A DNA stretch of 64,000 nucleotides from Eubacteriaceae bacterium. GTDB lineage: Bacteria > Bacillota > Clostridia > Peptostreptococcales > Anaerovoracaceae. The notes under the pieces were generated by a model. The model did no database searches. It saw only the letters and a list, made by a program, of their open reading frames with translations, and had not been told where the DNA came from. How positions within the stretch are numbered: the stretch's first letter is position 1; each line of letters begins with the position of its first letter. Location: positions 612,358-676,357 of the forward strand of contig CABIXY010000001.1 of assembly GCA_902362805.1 (NCBI GenBank), in the 5' to 3' direction. The position numbers and the translations under genes were made by a program. Positions 27,667-36,341 of this stretch are shown one piece after another.

Positions 27667-29094
27667 ATGGAAACAAATACGAGAAAACTAGTCAGCCTGC
27701 CTATGGCATTACTGACCCTGGTCATTGTAGCGGGCATCATGTCTGTGGGACTGGCGGTACTGAAGCTTAATACAATGGTAACCTTTATCCTGGCTTTAGT
27801 GGCGGTGTGTATTGTCGCTATCTGCCTGGGCATGAAATTGGAACGACTTCAGGAAGTCATCCTGAATGGATTTCGTAAATTTGCGCTGACAGGGATGATT
27901 CTCATTTCTGTAGGCATGGTTGTGGGAACCTGGATTATTTCAGGCATCGTCCCTTCGATTATTTATTATGGACTGCAGATTTTTACGCCGTCCTCTTTCT
28001 TAGCGGTGGGATTTTTGATCTGCTGCATCATATCATTTTTTACAGGCTCCTCCTATGCATCCCTTGGCACCATGGGCGTAGCCTTTATGGCAATCGGCTA
28101 CGGGATGGAAATTAATCCTGGACTGGTGGCTGGCATGGCGGTGTCTGGTGCTGTCTTTGGTGATAAAATGTCGCCATTTTCTGATACGACGAACATGGCG
28201 CCAGCGGCTTCAGGTACTGATATCTTTGCTCATATCAAATCCATGTTTTACACCGTGATTCCTTCTTTTATTATCACGACAGCCCTGTACTTCATTATGG
28301 GTCTGAAGTTTAACGCGGCATCGGAAGAGTCTCTGCAGAGCATCAAAGCCATCGTGGCGGCTCTGGACGAAAGTTTCACCATTTCGCCGCTGCTGCTGAT
28401 CGTGCCGGTGCTTACCATCGTCCTGGTGGCAAAGAAAATTCCTGCGATGATTGCCCTGATCATCGGCGCGCTGGCAGGCATCGTTGCAGCGCTGATCGCA
28501 CAGCCGCAGTTCAGCTTTAATGAAGTGGTGACGGCCATGTCTGTGGGATTTACTGGAGAGTTTGAAGAGGAAGCCCTTGCCTCGCTGTTGAACAGGGGCG
28601 GTATTTCGGCTATGATGTCCACTATCGTCTACTGCATCTTTGCTCTGGAACTGGGAGAGTTGATGTATGAAATGGGTGTTCTCACAGTCATATTGGATAA
28701 GGTGAAAGACAAAATCCTGAAGCCGTGTAATCTGATTATCGCTACGCTGATTTCTTGCCTTGCGACGGTCATGCTGACCACATCACAGTACATGGCTATC
28801 CTGCTGCCGGGAGAGGTGTTCCGTTCCTCCTATGAGAAGGCTGATATGGCACCATACGTACTCTCGAGGACCTTAGAGGACGGCGGTACCATCTTCTCTT
28901 TCCTGGTACCCTGGTCCGCTGCGGCCATTTACAGTTCCGGCGTACTAGGTGTTTCGACGCTGCAGTATCTTCCATATGCATTTCTGCCACTGTTATGTCC
29001 TGTCTTTGCCATTCTCTGTGCAGTCACAGGTATCGGGGTCTTTGACAGCAAAGGGAAGAGTCTGCGGGGGAAGACGACGAAGAAAGCGGCATAA
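27667..29094 (+). CDS. NhaC-family Na+/H+ (or Na+/substrate) antiporter
   Basis: A 475-residue protein with about 11-12 transmembrane helices and the NhaC signature FGDKMSPFSDTTNMAPAASG in the middle. NhaC relatives include MleN, which exchanges malate for lactate together with Na+. Placement directly after hyuAB suggests uptake of the cyclic amide or export of its product, an inference. It is followed by a terminator at 29157. Confidence 0.88.
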   Translation: METNTRKLVSLPMALLTLVIVAGIMSVGLAVLKLNTMVTFILALVAVCIVAICLGMKLERLQEVILNGFRKFALTGMILISVGMVVGTWIISGIVPSIIYYGLQIFTPSSFLAVGFLICCIISFFTGSSYASLGTMGVAFMAIGYGMEINPGLVAGMAVSGAVFGDKMSPFSDTTNMAPAASGTDIFAHIKSMFYTVIPSFIITTALYFIMGLKFNAASEESLQSIKAIVAALDESFTISPLLLIVPVLTIVLVAKKIPAMIALIIGALAGIVAALIAQPQFSFNEVVTAMSVGFTGEFEEEALASLLNRGGISAMMSTIVYCIFALELGELMYEMGVLTVILDKVKDKILKPCNLIIATLISCLATVMLTTSQYMAILLPGEVFRSSYEKADMAPYVLSRTLEDGGTIFSFLVPWSAAAIYSSGVLGVSTLQYLPYAFLPLLCPVFAILCAVTGIGVFDSKGKSLRGKTTKKAA

Positions 29095-29156
29095 ATAAAA
29101 TAGGCTTCAAAGGGGCATCCGAGATCCATATTTTAGAGAGTTCCTTGGAATAGCAG

Positions 29157-29186
29157 AGAGCCGGTAAGGGATATGCCGGCTCTTTA
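29157..29186 (+). terminator. Intrinsic terminator of hyuA-hyuB-nhaC
   Basis: The 8-bp arms AGAGCCGG (29157-29164) and CCGGCTCT (29176-29183) enclose an 11-nt loop; only a short TTT follows, so it is probably moderate in strength. Confidence 0.65.
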
Positions 29187-29241
29187 AATTGCACTGAAAT
29201 TATCTTTTGTTGTGTGGTTATTCTCATAGACCTGAAAAGTA

Positions 29242-29281
29242 AATTGATGTAAAATGAAAATGTAATAATTTTACATTAATT
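29242..29281 (+). promoter_or_regulatory. AT-rich inverted repeat in the leader of the Rpn-like gene
   Basis: AATTGATGTAAAAT (29242-29255) and ATTTTACATTAATT (29268-29281) are complementary at 13 of 14 positions. An alternative inner pairing is AATGTAA/TTACATT (29259-29265 and 29271-29277). The element ends six bases before the AGGAGG of the next gene, so it could be an operator or an RNA switch that hides the ribosome site. Confidence 0.5.
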
Positions 29282-29302
29282 GAAAAAGGAGGAATAACAC
29301 AT

Positions 29303-30274
29303 ATGGAAACTATAGGCAACAAGAGTGGACTTCTGACGACAACACCAGAAGCGAGGGCGTCTCTGCGCAGAGAGTATAAAGACAGTGTCTTCCGGCTGTT
29401 GTTTAATAACAAGGAAAATGTAATCAATCTGTACAATGCGATTGCGGGTAAAGAATACACCGCGGAAACCCAGGTGAACTTTACGACCATAGAGGACGCT
29501 GTGTTCAAAACAGAAAAGAATGATATCGCTTTTCTGCTTGAAAATACTTTTGTCGTATTGCTTGAGCATCAATCTTCGCCTAATAAAAATATGACGACCA
29601 GAGATTTGATCTATTATTCGACGATTCTGCAGAGGATGTATGGGATGAAAGCTTTCTTGAAAGAGAAATGCGTCAAAATTCCCCGCCCCGAGTTCCTCGT
29701 TCTATATAACGGCGTGAGGGAGATGCCTGATTACCAAGAGATGAAACTATCTGATAATTTTTATGACCATGAGGAAGAAACTGGTTTACAACTGACCGTA
29801 AAAGTGTACAATATTAATAACGGAAGGAATCCTGAGGTGATGAAACGATGCAGGACTTTACAGGAGTATAGTCAGTTTGTCGGTATTGTACGAGAGTATG
29901 CGGAAACGCAAAAACTTAGTGACAGCGTTATGGTCGAAATCCTGCAGAAGTGCAGAGCAGAAAATATACTGAAGGAGTTCCTGGAAAAATACGGAACGGA
30001 GGTCATCGGGATGTTGTTCGAAGTGTTGACAGAGGAGGAAGCCCGGGAATTGTCCAGACAGGACGGGTTTGAGAGTGGGTATGAAGACGGTCTTGCAGAA
30101 GGAAGGGCAGAAGGTAAAGAAGAGGGCAGGAAAGAGGGCAGAGAAGAAGGTAAAGAAGAAGGCCAATATAGGAAAGCTTTGGATACGGCGAGAAAAATGA
30201 AAGCAAAGGGATTTGAACTGGTGGAAATCGCCGAACTTACCGATTTGCCGTTAGATGAGATTGAAAGTCTGTAA
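29303..30274 (+). CDS. Rpn-family (PD-(D/E)XK) nuclease / transposase-like protein
   Basis: A 323-residue protein of the Rpn (recombination-promoting nuclease) type. The core has an Asp in EKNDIAFLLE followed by a VVLLEHQSS strand, which fits the D-(X)n-E-x-Q variant of the PD-(D/E)XK fold. The C-terminus has an EG/KEEGR-type low-complexity stretch (about 255-285) common in clostridial members, followed by a short helical domain. AGGAGG lies 10 bp upstream. These proteins are often multi-copy; a second relative is at 32963. Cellular role uncertain (recombination, defence or mobile-element remnant). Confidence 0.8.
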   Translation: METIGNKSGLLTTTPEARASLRREYKDSVFRLLFNNKENVINLYNAIAGKEYTAETQVNFTTIEDAVFKTEKNDIAFLLENTFVVLLEHQSSPNKNMTTRDLIYYSTILQRMYGMKAFLKEKCVKIPRPEFLVLYNGVREMPDYQEMKLSDNFYDHEEETGLQLTVKVYNINNGRNPEVMKRCRTLQEYSQFVGIVREYAETQKLSDSVMVEILQKCRAENILKEFLEKYGTEVIGMLFEVLTEEEARELSRQDGFESGYEDGLAEGRAEGKEEGRKEGREEGKEEGQYRKALDTARKMKAKGFELVEIAELTDLPLDEIESL

Positions 30275-30351
30275 TGCTTCCAAGTGATATGGAAGAGAAA
30301 CAAGGTGGTGATAAAATGTGTAGGAACGAGAAAAGGCGTAATGATGTATGG

Positions 30352-30427
30352 CTCCATGCAAAGCCAGTATAATGAGCGACACTTGCATGGAGTAGATTGG
30401 AGTCGCTAAAATGAGCTTGCTGGCTTT
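30352..30427 (+). ncRNA. Candidate pseudoknotted leader RNA upstream of the CD3324-like gene
   Basis: Three perfect pairings interleave. Arm A: CTCCATGCAA (30352-30361) with TTGCATGGAG (30383-30392). Arm B: AAAGCCAG (30360-30367, sharing two bases with A) with CTGGCTTT (30420-30427). Arm C: AGCGAC (30375-30380) with GTCGCT (30402-30407). B and C are nested, while A crosses both, which describes an H-type pseudoknot or two competing folds. The element sits 30 nt ahead of the ribosome site of the 30463 gene. A TATAAT (30368-30373) inside it could alternatively be a promoter box. Confidence 0.45.
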
Positions 30428-30462
30428 GCTGCTTGAAAGAAATAATCAAGGAGGAAGCCAAC

Positions 30463-30726
30463 ATGAAATATACAAATGCAACCCTGATTCTTCCGGATGA
30501 ACTGGTAGCGGAACTGCAGAAATACATACAGGGAGGATATCTCTATGTTCCGGCAAAAGAAGAAAAGCGTAAATCTTGGGGAGAGTTATCTGGCTATCGT
30601 AAGGAACTGGATCAGCGAAATGAGGCTATCCAGATGGAGTATCGCAGCGGGGCTGCGATAGAGGCGTTGGCTGAACATTACTGTCTATCCGTTTATGCCA
30701 TCAGGAAAATCATATATCAAAAATAG
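30463..30726 (+). CDS. CD3324-family small helix-turn-helix-like protein
   Basis: An 87-residue protein with the features I recall for the clostridial CD3324 family: NATLILPDELVAELQKYIQG near the start, GGYLYVPAK, a WGELSGYRKELDQRN core, and a C-terminal LAEHYCLSVYAIRKIIY, which has the shape of a DNA-binding helix pair. The start at 30463 has AAGGAGG upstream; the in-frame ATG at 30433 does not. A terminator follows 4 bp after the stop. Probably a small regulator; its target is unknown. Confidence 0.8.
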   Translation: MKYTNATLILPDELVAELQKYIQGGYLYVPAKEEKRKSWGELSGYRKELDQRNEAIQMEYRSGAAIEALAEHYCLSVYAIRKIIYQK

Positions 30727-30730
30727 GAGA

Positions 30731-30775
30731 ACACCTGCACAATGAACTTAAGCTCGGAATGTGCAGGTGTTTTTT
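30731..30775 (+). terminator. Intrinsic terminator after the CD3324-family gene
   Basis: ACACCTGCACA (30731-30741) and TGTGCAGGTGT (30760-30770) form an 11-bp perfect stem followed by TTTTT. Confidence 0.92.
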
Positions 30776-30948
30776 GCTTTTCTGGGGCAGGAGCTGCGTG
30801 TGCCGGTTATGCAGAAACAGATTAGCTGCGTCATTTTGGAAGAAATCAACCGGTTTCCATATAGTATACAGAACAGGTCTGCCTTATTTTGTATATTGAG
30901 AGGCGGGTATTCTCCATGTATGATAGAAGATAGAAAGGAGGGGATTTG

Positions 30949-32283
30949 ATGATTGTATATATGGGATGTGCCTGTGCAGATATTACTCCAGAAGAGCAGG
31001 CAGAGATGATCGGGTTTGCCAAACCTGACAATTTATCGAAGGGAATACTGCATCCTTTGGAGGCACAGGTTATGGTTCTGAAATCTACAGAGGAGACCTG
31101 CTGTCTTGTAACCATTGACAGCCTTGGCTTCACTACGGAGCTTTCGGACTTGCTGCGGCAGAAGATCGGGGAGACTTTGCGGACATCACCAGAGAAAGTG
31201 ATGCTCTGCTTTTCCCATACGCACTCGGCTCCAAATGCCGGTACGGATGACAGGATTTATTATCAGTTTGCCCGTGATAGGATACTGAACGCAGTTTCTG
31301 AGGCAGTTTCCGCAATGAATCCAATTGAAGCTGCATGGGGACTCGGGCTGAGCCAAATTGGAGTCAATCGCCGTGGCGATACCGCTTCAGTAGACAACCG
31401 TATTGGTATTTTGAAAGTGGCTGACAGCTATTCGGGCACATTGAAGCTGTTGTTGCTGCGAGTTACAGCGCATGCTAACGTACTTTCCAGTGACAATGAT
31501 TTCATCTCAGCAGATTACTTTGGTGTGACAAGAACATTATTAAAAGAGAAATACGGCTGTGAGGTCATGATGACGCAGGGAGCAGCAGGAGATATCAGAC
31601 CAAAATATCAGCAGGACAATGCCGAGTTCTTGGAAATACATGCATGGGAAGAACCGCATAAGAAATATGCAGAGAATGAGAAAGAGAAATACTTTGACCA
31701 GAGCAAGGCGGCACTCAGCAAAATGGCAGATGCCATATGTAGTGCAGTGGATAGTATCATCGATGAGATGATACCACAGCCAATTACCAGACTTGCTATG
31801 TTTTCGATGCACCGCAGTTTTGCAGCAGATGTGCCCTCACTGAAACGAGCAGCTGAGATTGCGCAGGAGGCTGCACAGATGGCGGGCATAGATGGAACCG
31901 GCTGGCTGGAGGAAGTAAAGCGTCTGCATAGATTGCATATAAAGGAACAGCTTGCCGACATTGAAGTACAATATTTCTGTATAAATGACGGATGTCTATG
32001 CGGCGTGGCAAATGAGGCCATGTGCAGGATCGCTTTGGACGTGATGGAACAAGCGGGGAACCCTCTGCTGTTGTTTGGCGGCTATACCAATGGCTGCAGT
32101 AGTTACCTGCCTACTGCGGCAGAATACGACAAAGGCGGATACGAAGTGCTTTGGTCGAACCTGGTCTACTATGCCTATCACAGCAGAGTCATGCCGCTGA
32201 ACAGGGATACTGCAGACCGACTAGCCGCAGATATCGTGCAAGGCTGGAAACTGTTTTTAGACAAAGAGGAGAAGGGAAAATGA
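30949..32283 (+). CDS. Neutral/alkaline ceramidase-like N-terminal domain protein
   Basis: A 444-residue protein. Motifs resemble the neutral/alkaline non-lysosomal ceramidase N-terminal domain: ADITP near the start, the VTIDSLGF strand, the zinc/His motif [12 protein letters not shown], an RVTAHANVL segment, and [10 protein letters not shown]. No signal peptide is evident, and the C-terminal immunoglobulin-like part of true ceramidases is missing. It may hydrolyse an amide in a small molecule rather than a sphingolipid. Start at ATG 30949 (AGGAGGGG upstream; the TTG before it is disfavoured). The stop overlaps the ATG of the following acetyltransferase. Confidence 0.72.
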   Translation: MIVYMGCACADITPEEQAEMIGFAKPDNLSKGILHPLEAQVMVLKSTEETCCLVTIDSLGFTTELSDLLRQKIGETLRTSPEKVMLCFSHTHSAPNAGTDDRIYYQFARDRILNAVSEAVSAMNPIEAAWGLGLSQIGVNRRGDTASVDNRIGILKVADSYSGTLKLLLLRVTAHANVLSSDNDFISADYFGVTRTLLKEKYGCEVMMTQGAAGDIRPKYQQDNAEFLEIHAWEEPHKKYAENEKEKYFDQSKAALSKMADAICSAVDSIIDEMIPQPITRLAMFSMHRSFAADVPSLKRAAEIAQEAAQMAGIDGTGWLEEVKRLHRLHIKEQLADIEVQYFCINDGCLCGVANEAMCRIALDVMEQAGNPLLLFGGYTNGCSSYLPTAAEYDKGGYEVLWSNLVYYAYHSRVMPLNRDTADRLAADIVQGWKLFLDKEEKGK

Positions 32284-32894
32284 AAATATATCCGCGAACA
32301 GGGGATTTACAAACTATTTATTTAAAAGATGTGATCACAAATCCCAATATTATAGTGGGCGACTATACCATGTACAATGATTTCAGGGATGATCCGACGC
32401 TGTTTGAGCAGAACAACGTGCTCTACCACTACCCGATCAATGACGATAAACTGATCATCGGTAAGTTTTGCTCCATCGCCTGTGGGGCAAAGTTTCTCTT
32501 TAACAGCGCCAATCACAGGATGAATTCCCTATCGACTTATCCTTTCCCACTCTTCTTTGAAGAGTGGGGGCTGGATCGACAAGATGTTGCGGACTCTTGG
32601 GATAACAAAGGGGATATCATCATCGGGAATGACGTTTGGATCGGTTATGAGGCGGTTATCATGGCTGGCGTTACCATCGGCGACGGTGCCATTGTCGGTA
32701 CGCGGGCAGTGGTGACAAAAGATGTCCCGCCTTACACGATTGTCGGCGGGGTACCGGCCAGACCGATAAAGAAGAGGTTTTCAGAGGAAACCATCGAAAA
32801 ACTGCTGGAATTGCAGTGGTGGGACTGGCCGCCAGAAAAGCTGGCCGAAAATATTGATTTGATACAGAAAGGGTGCATTGAACAGATGAGATAA
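32280..32894 (+). CDS. Vat/CatB-like xenobiotic O-acetyltransferase (hexapeptide repeat)
   Basis: A 204-residue left-handed beta-helix protein, the size of Vat and CatB enzymes. Hexapeptide repeats are visible ([35 protein letters not shown]), as are the active-site-like [14 protein letters not shown], with His as the expected base, and [12 protein letters not shown] at the C-terminal end. Vat enzymes acetylate streptogramin A and CatB enzymes chloramphenicol, but many members have other acceptors. Its ATG overlaps the upstream stop (ATGA), so it is coupled to the ceramidase-like gene. Resistance function is possible but unproven. Confidence 0.82.
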   Translation: MKIYPRTGDLQTIYLKDVITNPNIIVGDYTMYNDFRDDPTLFEQNNVLYHYPINDDKLIIGKFCSIACGAKFLFNSANHRMNSLSTYPFPLFFEEWGLDRQDVADSWDNKGDIIIGNDVWIGYEAVIMAGVTIGDGAIVGTRAVVTKDVPPYTIVGGVPARPIKKRFSEETIEKLLELQWWDWPPEKLAENIDLIQKGCIEQMR

Positions 32895-32962
32895 AGTGAA
32901 TTTTTTTCATTGACTTCCCCATACAACAATGATACTGTAAAAGAAAATGGAGAAGGAATTAT

Positions 32963-33889
32963 ATGGTAAAAAATGAACAATTTAACAAAAAAACAGAGAG
33001 GCGTGGTCGTATCTCCTTGACTAATGATATTATTTTCTTTCTCGTCTATGGTGCCGGTTCGAAGGAATCGAATAAGGCATTGCTTTCTTTGCTTAACGTA
33101 GTCTTAGAAAGAGAAGACCCTATCGCGGAGGTCAAAATAGTCAATACCGTACATAAGGGGTTTCATCCAGGCGACAAAGAGACGGTAATGGATGTTAAGG
33201 CACGGTCGAAGAACGGAGAACAATTTAACGTAGAGATGCAGACCTCTGTACAGATGTTCTTTGGAGAGCGGACGCTGGTCTATGGGGCGAGAATGGTGAA
33301 CTCCTCGTTGGCAAAAGGCGAAGATTATGATACAATGAAAAAAAGTATAGTCATCTCCTTTATTGACGGTGTCATGTTTAAGGATCTGTCTAGTTTCCAC
33401 ACGAAGTTTGAATTGAGAGAAAACCTTGAAGGGCTGTTACTGACGGATAGACTGGAGATTCATTTCCTTGAACTGGGCAAGATAGACGACAGCAAAGATC
33501 CAGATGAGATGGAGCCATTAGAGCGGTTTTGCGCATATCTCAAATTTGCAGGGGACCACAGGAGAACTGACTATGTAGAGAAGCTGTTAGATACAGGAGA
33601 GGAGGCCGTCCTAATGTCAGATCAGGTATTCAGAGAGATAACAGAAGATGAAAGTCTTCAGGATTTGTTATGGCGCAGGGAAATTGCAGAGCACGATTTA
33701 GCCACCAAGGTAATGCTTGCGGAAAAAGACGGAGAGCGGCTTGGCATCGAGAAAGGCATTGCCGTCTTTGTACAGGATTATGTAGAAGAGGGAAGAACGC
33801 CGGAAGCAATTATTGAAAAACTTGTGCTGCGGTTCGGGCTGCAAGAAAACGAAGCACGGCAGTATTATGAAAAGTACAGCGACTGCTAG
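32963..33889 (+). CDS. Second Rpn-family (PD-(D/E)XK) nuclease-like protein
   Basis: A 308-residue protein. The core VMDVKARSKNGEQFNVEMQ shows the D-x(n)-E-x-Q pattern of Rpn-family PD-(D/E)XK nucleases, following the LTNDIIFFLVYG motif near the N-terminus. The C-terminus is helical and lacks the EG-rich repeat of the relative at 29303. It ends 150 bp before a bidirectional terminator. Role uncertain. Confidence 0.82.
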   Translation: MVKNEQFNKKTERRGRISLTNDIIFFLVYGAGSKESNKALLSLLNVVLEREDPIAEVKIVNTVHKGFHPGDKETVMDVKARSKNGEQFNVEMQTSVQMFFGERTLVYGARMVNSSLAKGEDYDTMKKSIVISFIDGVMFKDLSSFHTKFELRENLEGLLLTDRLEIHFLELGKIDDSKDPDEMEPLERFCAYLKFAGDHRRTDYVEKLLDTGEEAVLMSDQVFREITEDESLQDLLWRREIAEHDLATKVMLAEKDGERLGIEKGIAVFVQDYVEEGRTPEAIIEKLVLRFGLQENEARQYYEKYSDC

Positions 33890-33971
33890 TTCGGCTCCCC
33901 GGCAGTGAGGCGTCGTGAAGGAGGCTTATACGCTGGCGCAGCGAAAGAATGATATAAATAGCTAACGAAAA

Positions 33972-34009
33972 AATCAGAGTAGAAATAGAATTCTCTACTC
34001 TGATTTTTA
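33972..34009. terminator. Bidirectional terminator between Rpn-like gene and putP
   Basis: AATCAGAGTAGA (33972-33983) and TCTACTCTGATT (33994-34005) form a 12-bp stem with T-rich 3' flanks on both strands, suited to two convergent genes. Confidence 0.9.
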
Positions 34010-34036
34010 TTTCGTGCTGTTTGTATGACTGATGAT

Positions 34037-35575
34037 TTACTTCCTCATTTCCAAAGCATACTCTTCATATTCTTGATTGACCTTTTTTTCTGGAGCCTTC
34101 GTCACCAGGCTGACAATGATGTTGACTGCCAGAGCGACCAGAAATGCTGGCAGCAGCTCATAGATTCCGAAAGCACCGCCCAGAGGTTTGATTGCATACT
34201 TCCAGACAAAGATCATCATTGCGCCGACTACCATGCCGGCGATGGCTCCTTGCTTGTTTGAACGTCTCCAGAAGAGGGCGCAGAGCATCACCGGTCCGAA
34301 GGTAGCACCAAAGCCTGCCCAGGCAAAAGAGACGATTTCGAAGACTGAACTATCGGGATTGGATGCGAAGAGGACGGCGATGACAGAAATTACGATGACT
34401 GTGCACCTTGCCGCCAGCATGGATTTCTTTTCACTCATGTTGATCTTGAGAAAATCCCGGAAGATGTTCTGCGAGACACTAGACGAGGCAGCTAGAAGCT
34501 GGGAGTCAGAGGTTGACATGGTAGCCGCCAGAATGCCTGCCAGGATGACACCTGCCACTAGGGCGGCCAAGGCACCGTGCTGACTGATCAGTCCTGCAAT
34601 TCTTACTATGATCGTCTCTGAATTTGAACCATCGAGATATTCTATAGTACCAGCTTTTGTCATCCCGTAACCCACAATACCGATGGTAATTGCCACTGCC
34701 AGAGAAATTAGAACCCATATGGTGGCAATTCTTCTGGACAACTTCAGCTTTTCCTTGTCCTCAATGGCCATAAAGCGGAGCAGGATATGCGGCATACCGA
34801 AGTAACCGAGACCCCAGGCAAGCATGGAACATTTTGATAGAAGTCCGTAAGGGGAAGCGCTGCCAGACGCCGGATCATAGGTCTGACTCAGATTGAGATA
34901 TCCCGGCAGCGCGCTGGCGTTATCCACGACCATGTTCCAGCCCCCAGCGGCATTGATTCCGAAACCCAGTACCACGATCAGAGCAACTGACATGACGATA
35001 CTCTGAATCAGATCGGTGGTGCTGGCTGCGAGAAAACCGCCTAACGTCGTATAACCCACGATGACGATGGCGCTGATGACCATGGCCCAGAAGTAATCGA
35101 CACCAAAGAGACTGCCAAAGAGTTTTCCACAGGCAGCAAAGCCGGATGCTGTATAAGGGATAAAGAACAGGATGATGATGACGGCTGCGATGGCGTTGAG
35201 GACATTTTTTTCGTCGTGATAACGCTTTGAGAAAAAATCCGGAATGGTAATCGCATCGATATGATGGGAATAAGTACGAATCCGTTTGGCGACGATGAGC
35301 CAGTTGATATAGGTTCCCAGAGCCAGTCCGATGGCGGTCCAGGCAGCGTCAGCGATTCCCGTAAGGTAAGCGACGCCGGGCAGTCCCATCAAAAGCCAGC
35401 TGCTCATATCTGAGGCTTCGGCACTCATGGCAGTGACAAAGGGACCCAGTCTTCTGCCGCCGAGATAGAAATCACCGACGTTGTTGTTCTTTTTTGAAAA
35501 ATAGACGCCTACGCCAAGAACGAATAGCAGGTAGACGATAATTGCAATCATAATGCAAACTTGTGATGTATCCAT
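34037..35575 (-). CDS. putP: Sodium/proline symporter
   Basis: A 512-residue protein with 13 or so transmembrane helices. PutP-type motifs include the N-terminal GDFYLGGRRLGPFVTAMSAE followed by ASDMSSW, and the SSS-family signature near the C-terminus (GFGATFGPVMLCALFWRR). It takes up proline, or a related solute, with Na+. The in-frame start at 35680 gives an extra membrane segment but lacks a ribosome site; the ATG at 35575 has AGGAGAT upstream. Confidence 0.9.
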   Translation of the reverse strand: MDTSQVCIMIAIIVYLLFVLGVGVYFSKKNNNVGDFYLGGRRLGPFVTAMSAEASDMSSWLLMGLPGVAYLTGIADAAWTAIGLALGTYINWLIVAKRIRTYSHHIDAITIPDFFSKRYHDEKNVLNAIAAVIIILFFIPYTASGFAACGKLFGSLFGVDYFWAMVISAIVIVGYTTLGGFLAASTTDLIQSIVMSVALIVVLGFGINAAGGWNMVVDNASALPGYLNLSQTYDPASGSASPYGLLSKCSMLAWGLGYFGMPHILLRFMAIEDKEKLKLSRRIATIWVLISLAVAITIGIVGYGMTKAGTIEYLDGSNSETIIVRIAGLISQHGALAALVAGVILAGILAATMSTSDSQLLAASSSVSQNIFRDFLKINMSEKKSMLAARCTVIVISVIAVLFASNPDSSVFEIVSFAWAGFGATFGPVMLCALFWRRSNKQGAIAGMVVGAMMIFVWKYAIKPLGGAFGIYELLPAFLVALAVNIIVSLVTKAPEKKVNQEYEEYALEMRK

Positions 35576-35668
35576 AATGAACGATCTCCTTTCAATCAGA
35601 GTCCATTGTAACACAAATAGAATTAGACTGAAATACAGAATAAAGTCTAAACTATTATTGAATAACAT

Positions 35669-35699
35669 AAAAATAAGCATTGCAATTTCAATGCTTATT
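35669..35699 (-). terminator. Terminator of the WYL/effector-binding operon
   Basis: Read on the minus strand, AATAAGCATTG and CAATGCTTATT pair perfectly around 6 nt and are followed by TTTTT. It lies 28 bp beyond the stop of the effector-binding protein. Confidence 0.8.
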
Positions 35700-35727
35700 A
35701 ATTAGACTATTATTTATACTAAAATTA

Positions 35728-36276
35728 TTATTTTTTTAACCCGACGTAGATATGGATTTCGGCATCACCGTCCATGCAGTCATCTTGGTACTCTTCAAAG
35801 TCGCTGATGAAAGCGCGGGGCAGGTCCATGGACCATATTTCCATCCAACAGTTTGCAACGGCGGTGTGCATGTCGCCCTTGACGACGAACTTGGCGTAAC
35901 TGCCGGCTGGAATGGTTTTGACTACGGTCTCTTTTGGTGTAGTTTCAGATTCGGCGGCTTCACAGGCAACCATGATGGTATACGACAAACTCCGACCAGC
36001 CATAGGCTGGGGAGTTTCAGCATAAATTCTGTCTTGCAGCTCGCTTTGCTTGCTGGACAGAATGTCATAATCATCCATTGCTCCGCCAGCATAGTCTGTG
36101 TAGATACCGAGGGCTTTGTCACTGGTCTTGTTCTCTATTTGCGCATAAACACCTTCCCCATAAAACTTTTCCCAAAGTCCGCCGATGACGGCGCCCATTT
36201 CGGGAGATTGATTATTAGTTCTGGCGGCGAGACCGACGACTCTTTTTTCTTCTAAATTGACAATTTCGTAATTCAT
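35728..36276 (-). CDS. GyrI-like / effector-binding domain protein
   Basis: A 182-residue protein resembling the effector-binding domain of AraC/MerR-type regulators (GyrI-like, also known as integron Cass2), beginning NYEIVNLEEKRVVGLAAR and containing YTIMVACE and GSYAKFVVKGD strands. It has no DNA-binding domain. It is 65 bp downstream of the WYL regulator in the same orientation, a pairing often seen in Firmicutes, and probably binds small hydrophobic molecules. Confidence 0.75.
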   Translation of the reverse strand: MNYEIVNLEEKRVVGLAARTNNQSPEMGAVIGGLWEKFYGEGVYAQIENKTSDKALGIYTDYAGGAMDDYDILSSKQSELQDRIYAETPQPMAGRSLSYTIMVACEAAESETTPKETVVKTIPAGSYAKFVVKGDMHTAVANCWMEIWSMDLPRAFISDFEEYQDDCMDGDAEIHIYVGLKK

Positions 36277-36341
36277 TTGTTTCTCCTATCTTTCTTTTGA
36301 TAGGTTTATCTTAACAACTAGAACATGACATCAGTGTGTCA

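Noticed and set aside
29303..33889. Complete mobile element flanked by the two Rpn-like genes
   Set aside because: No terminal inverted repeats, target duplications or integrase were found around them, and the two genes are too different for a composite transposon.
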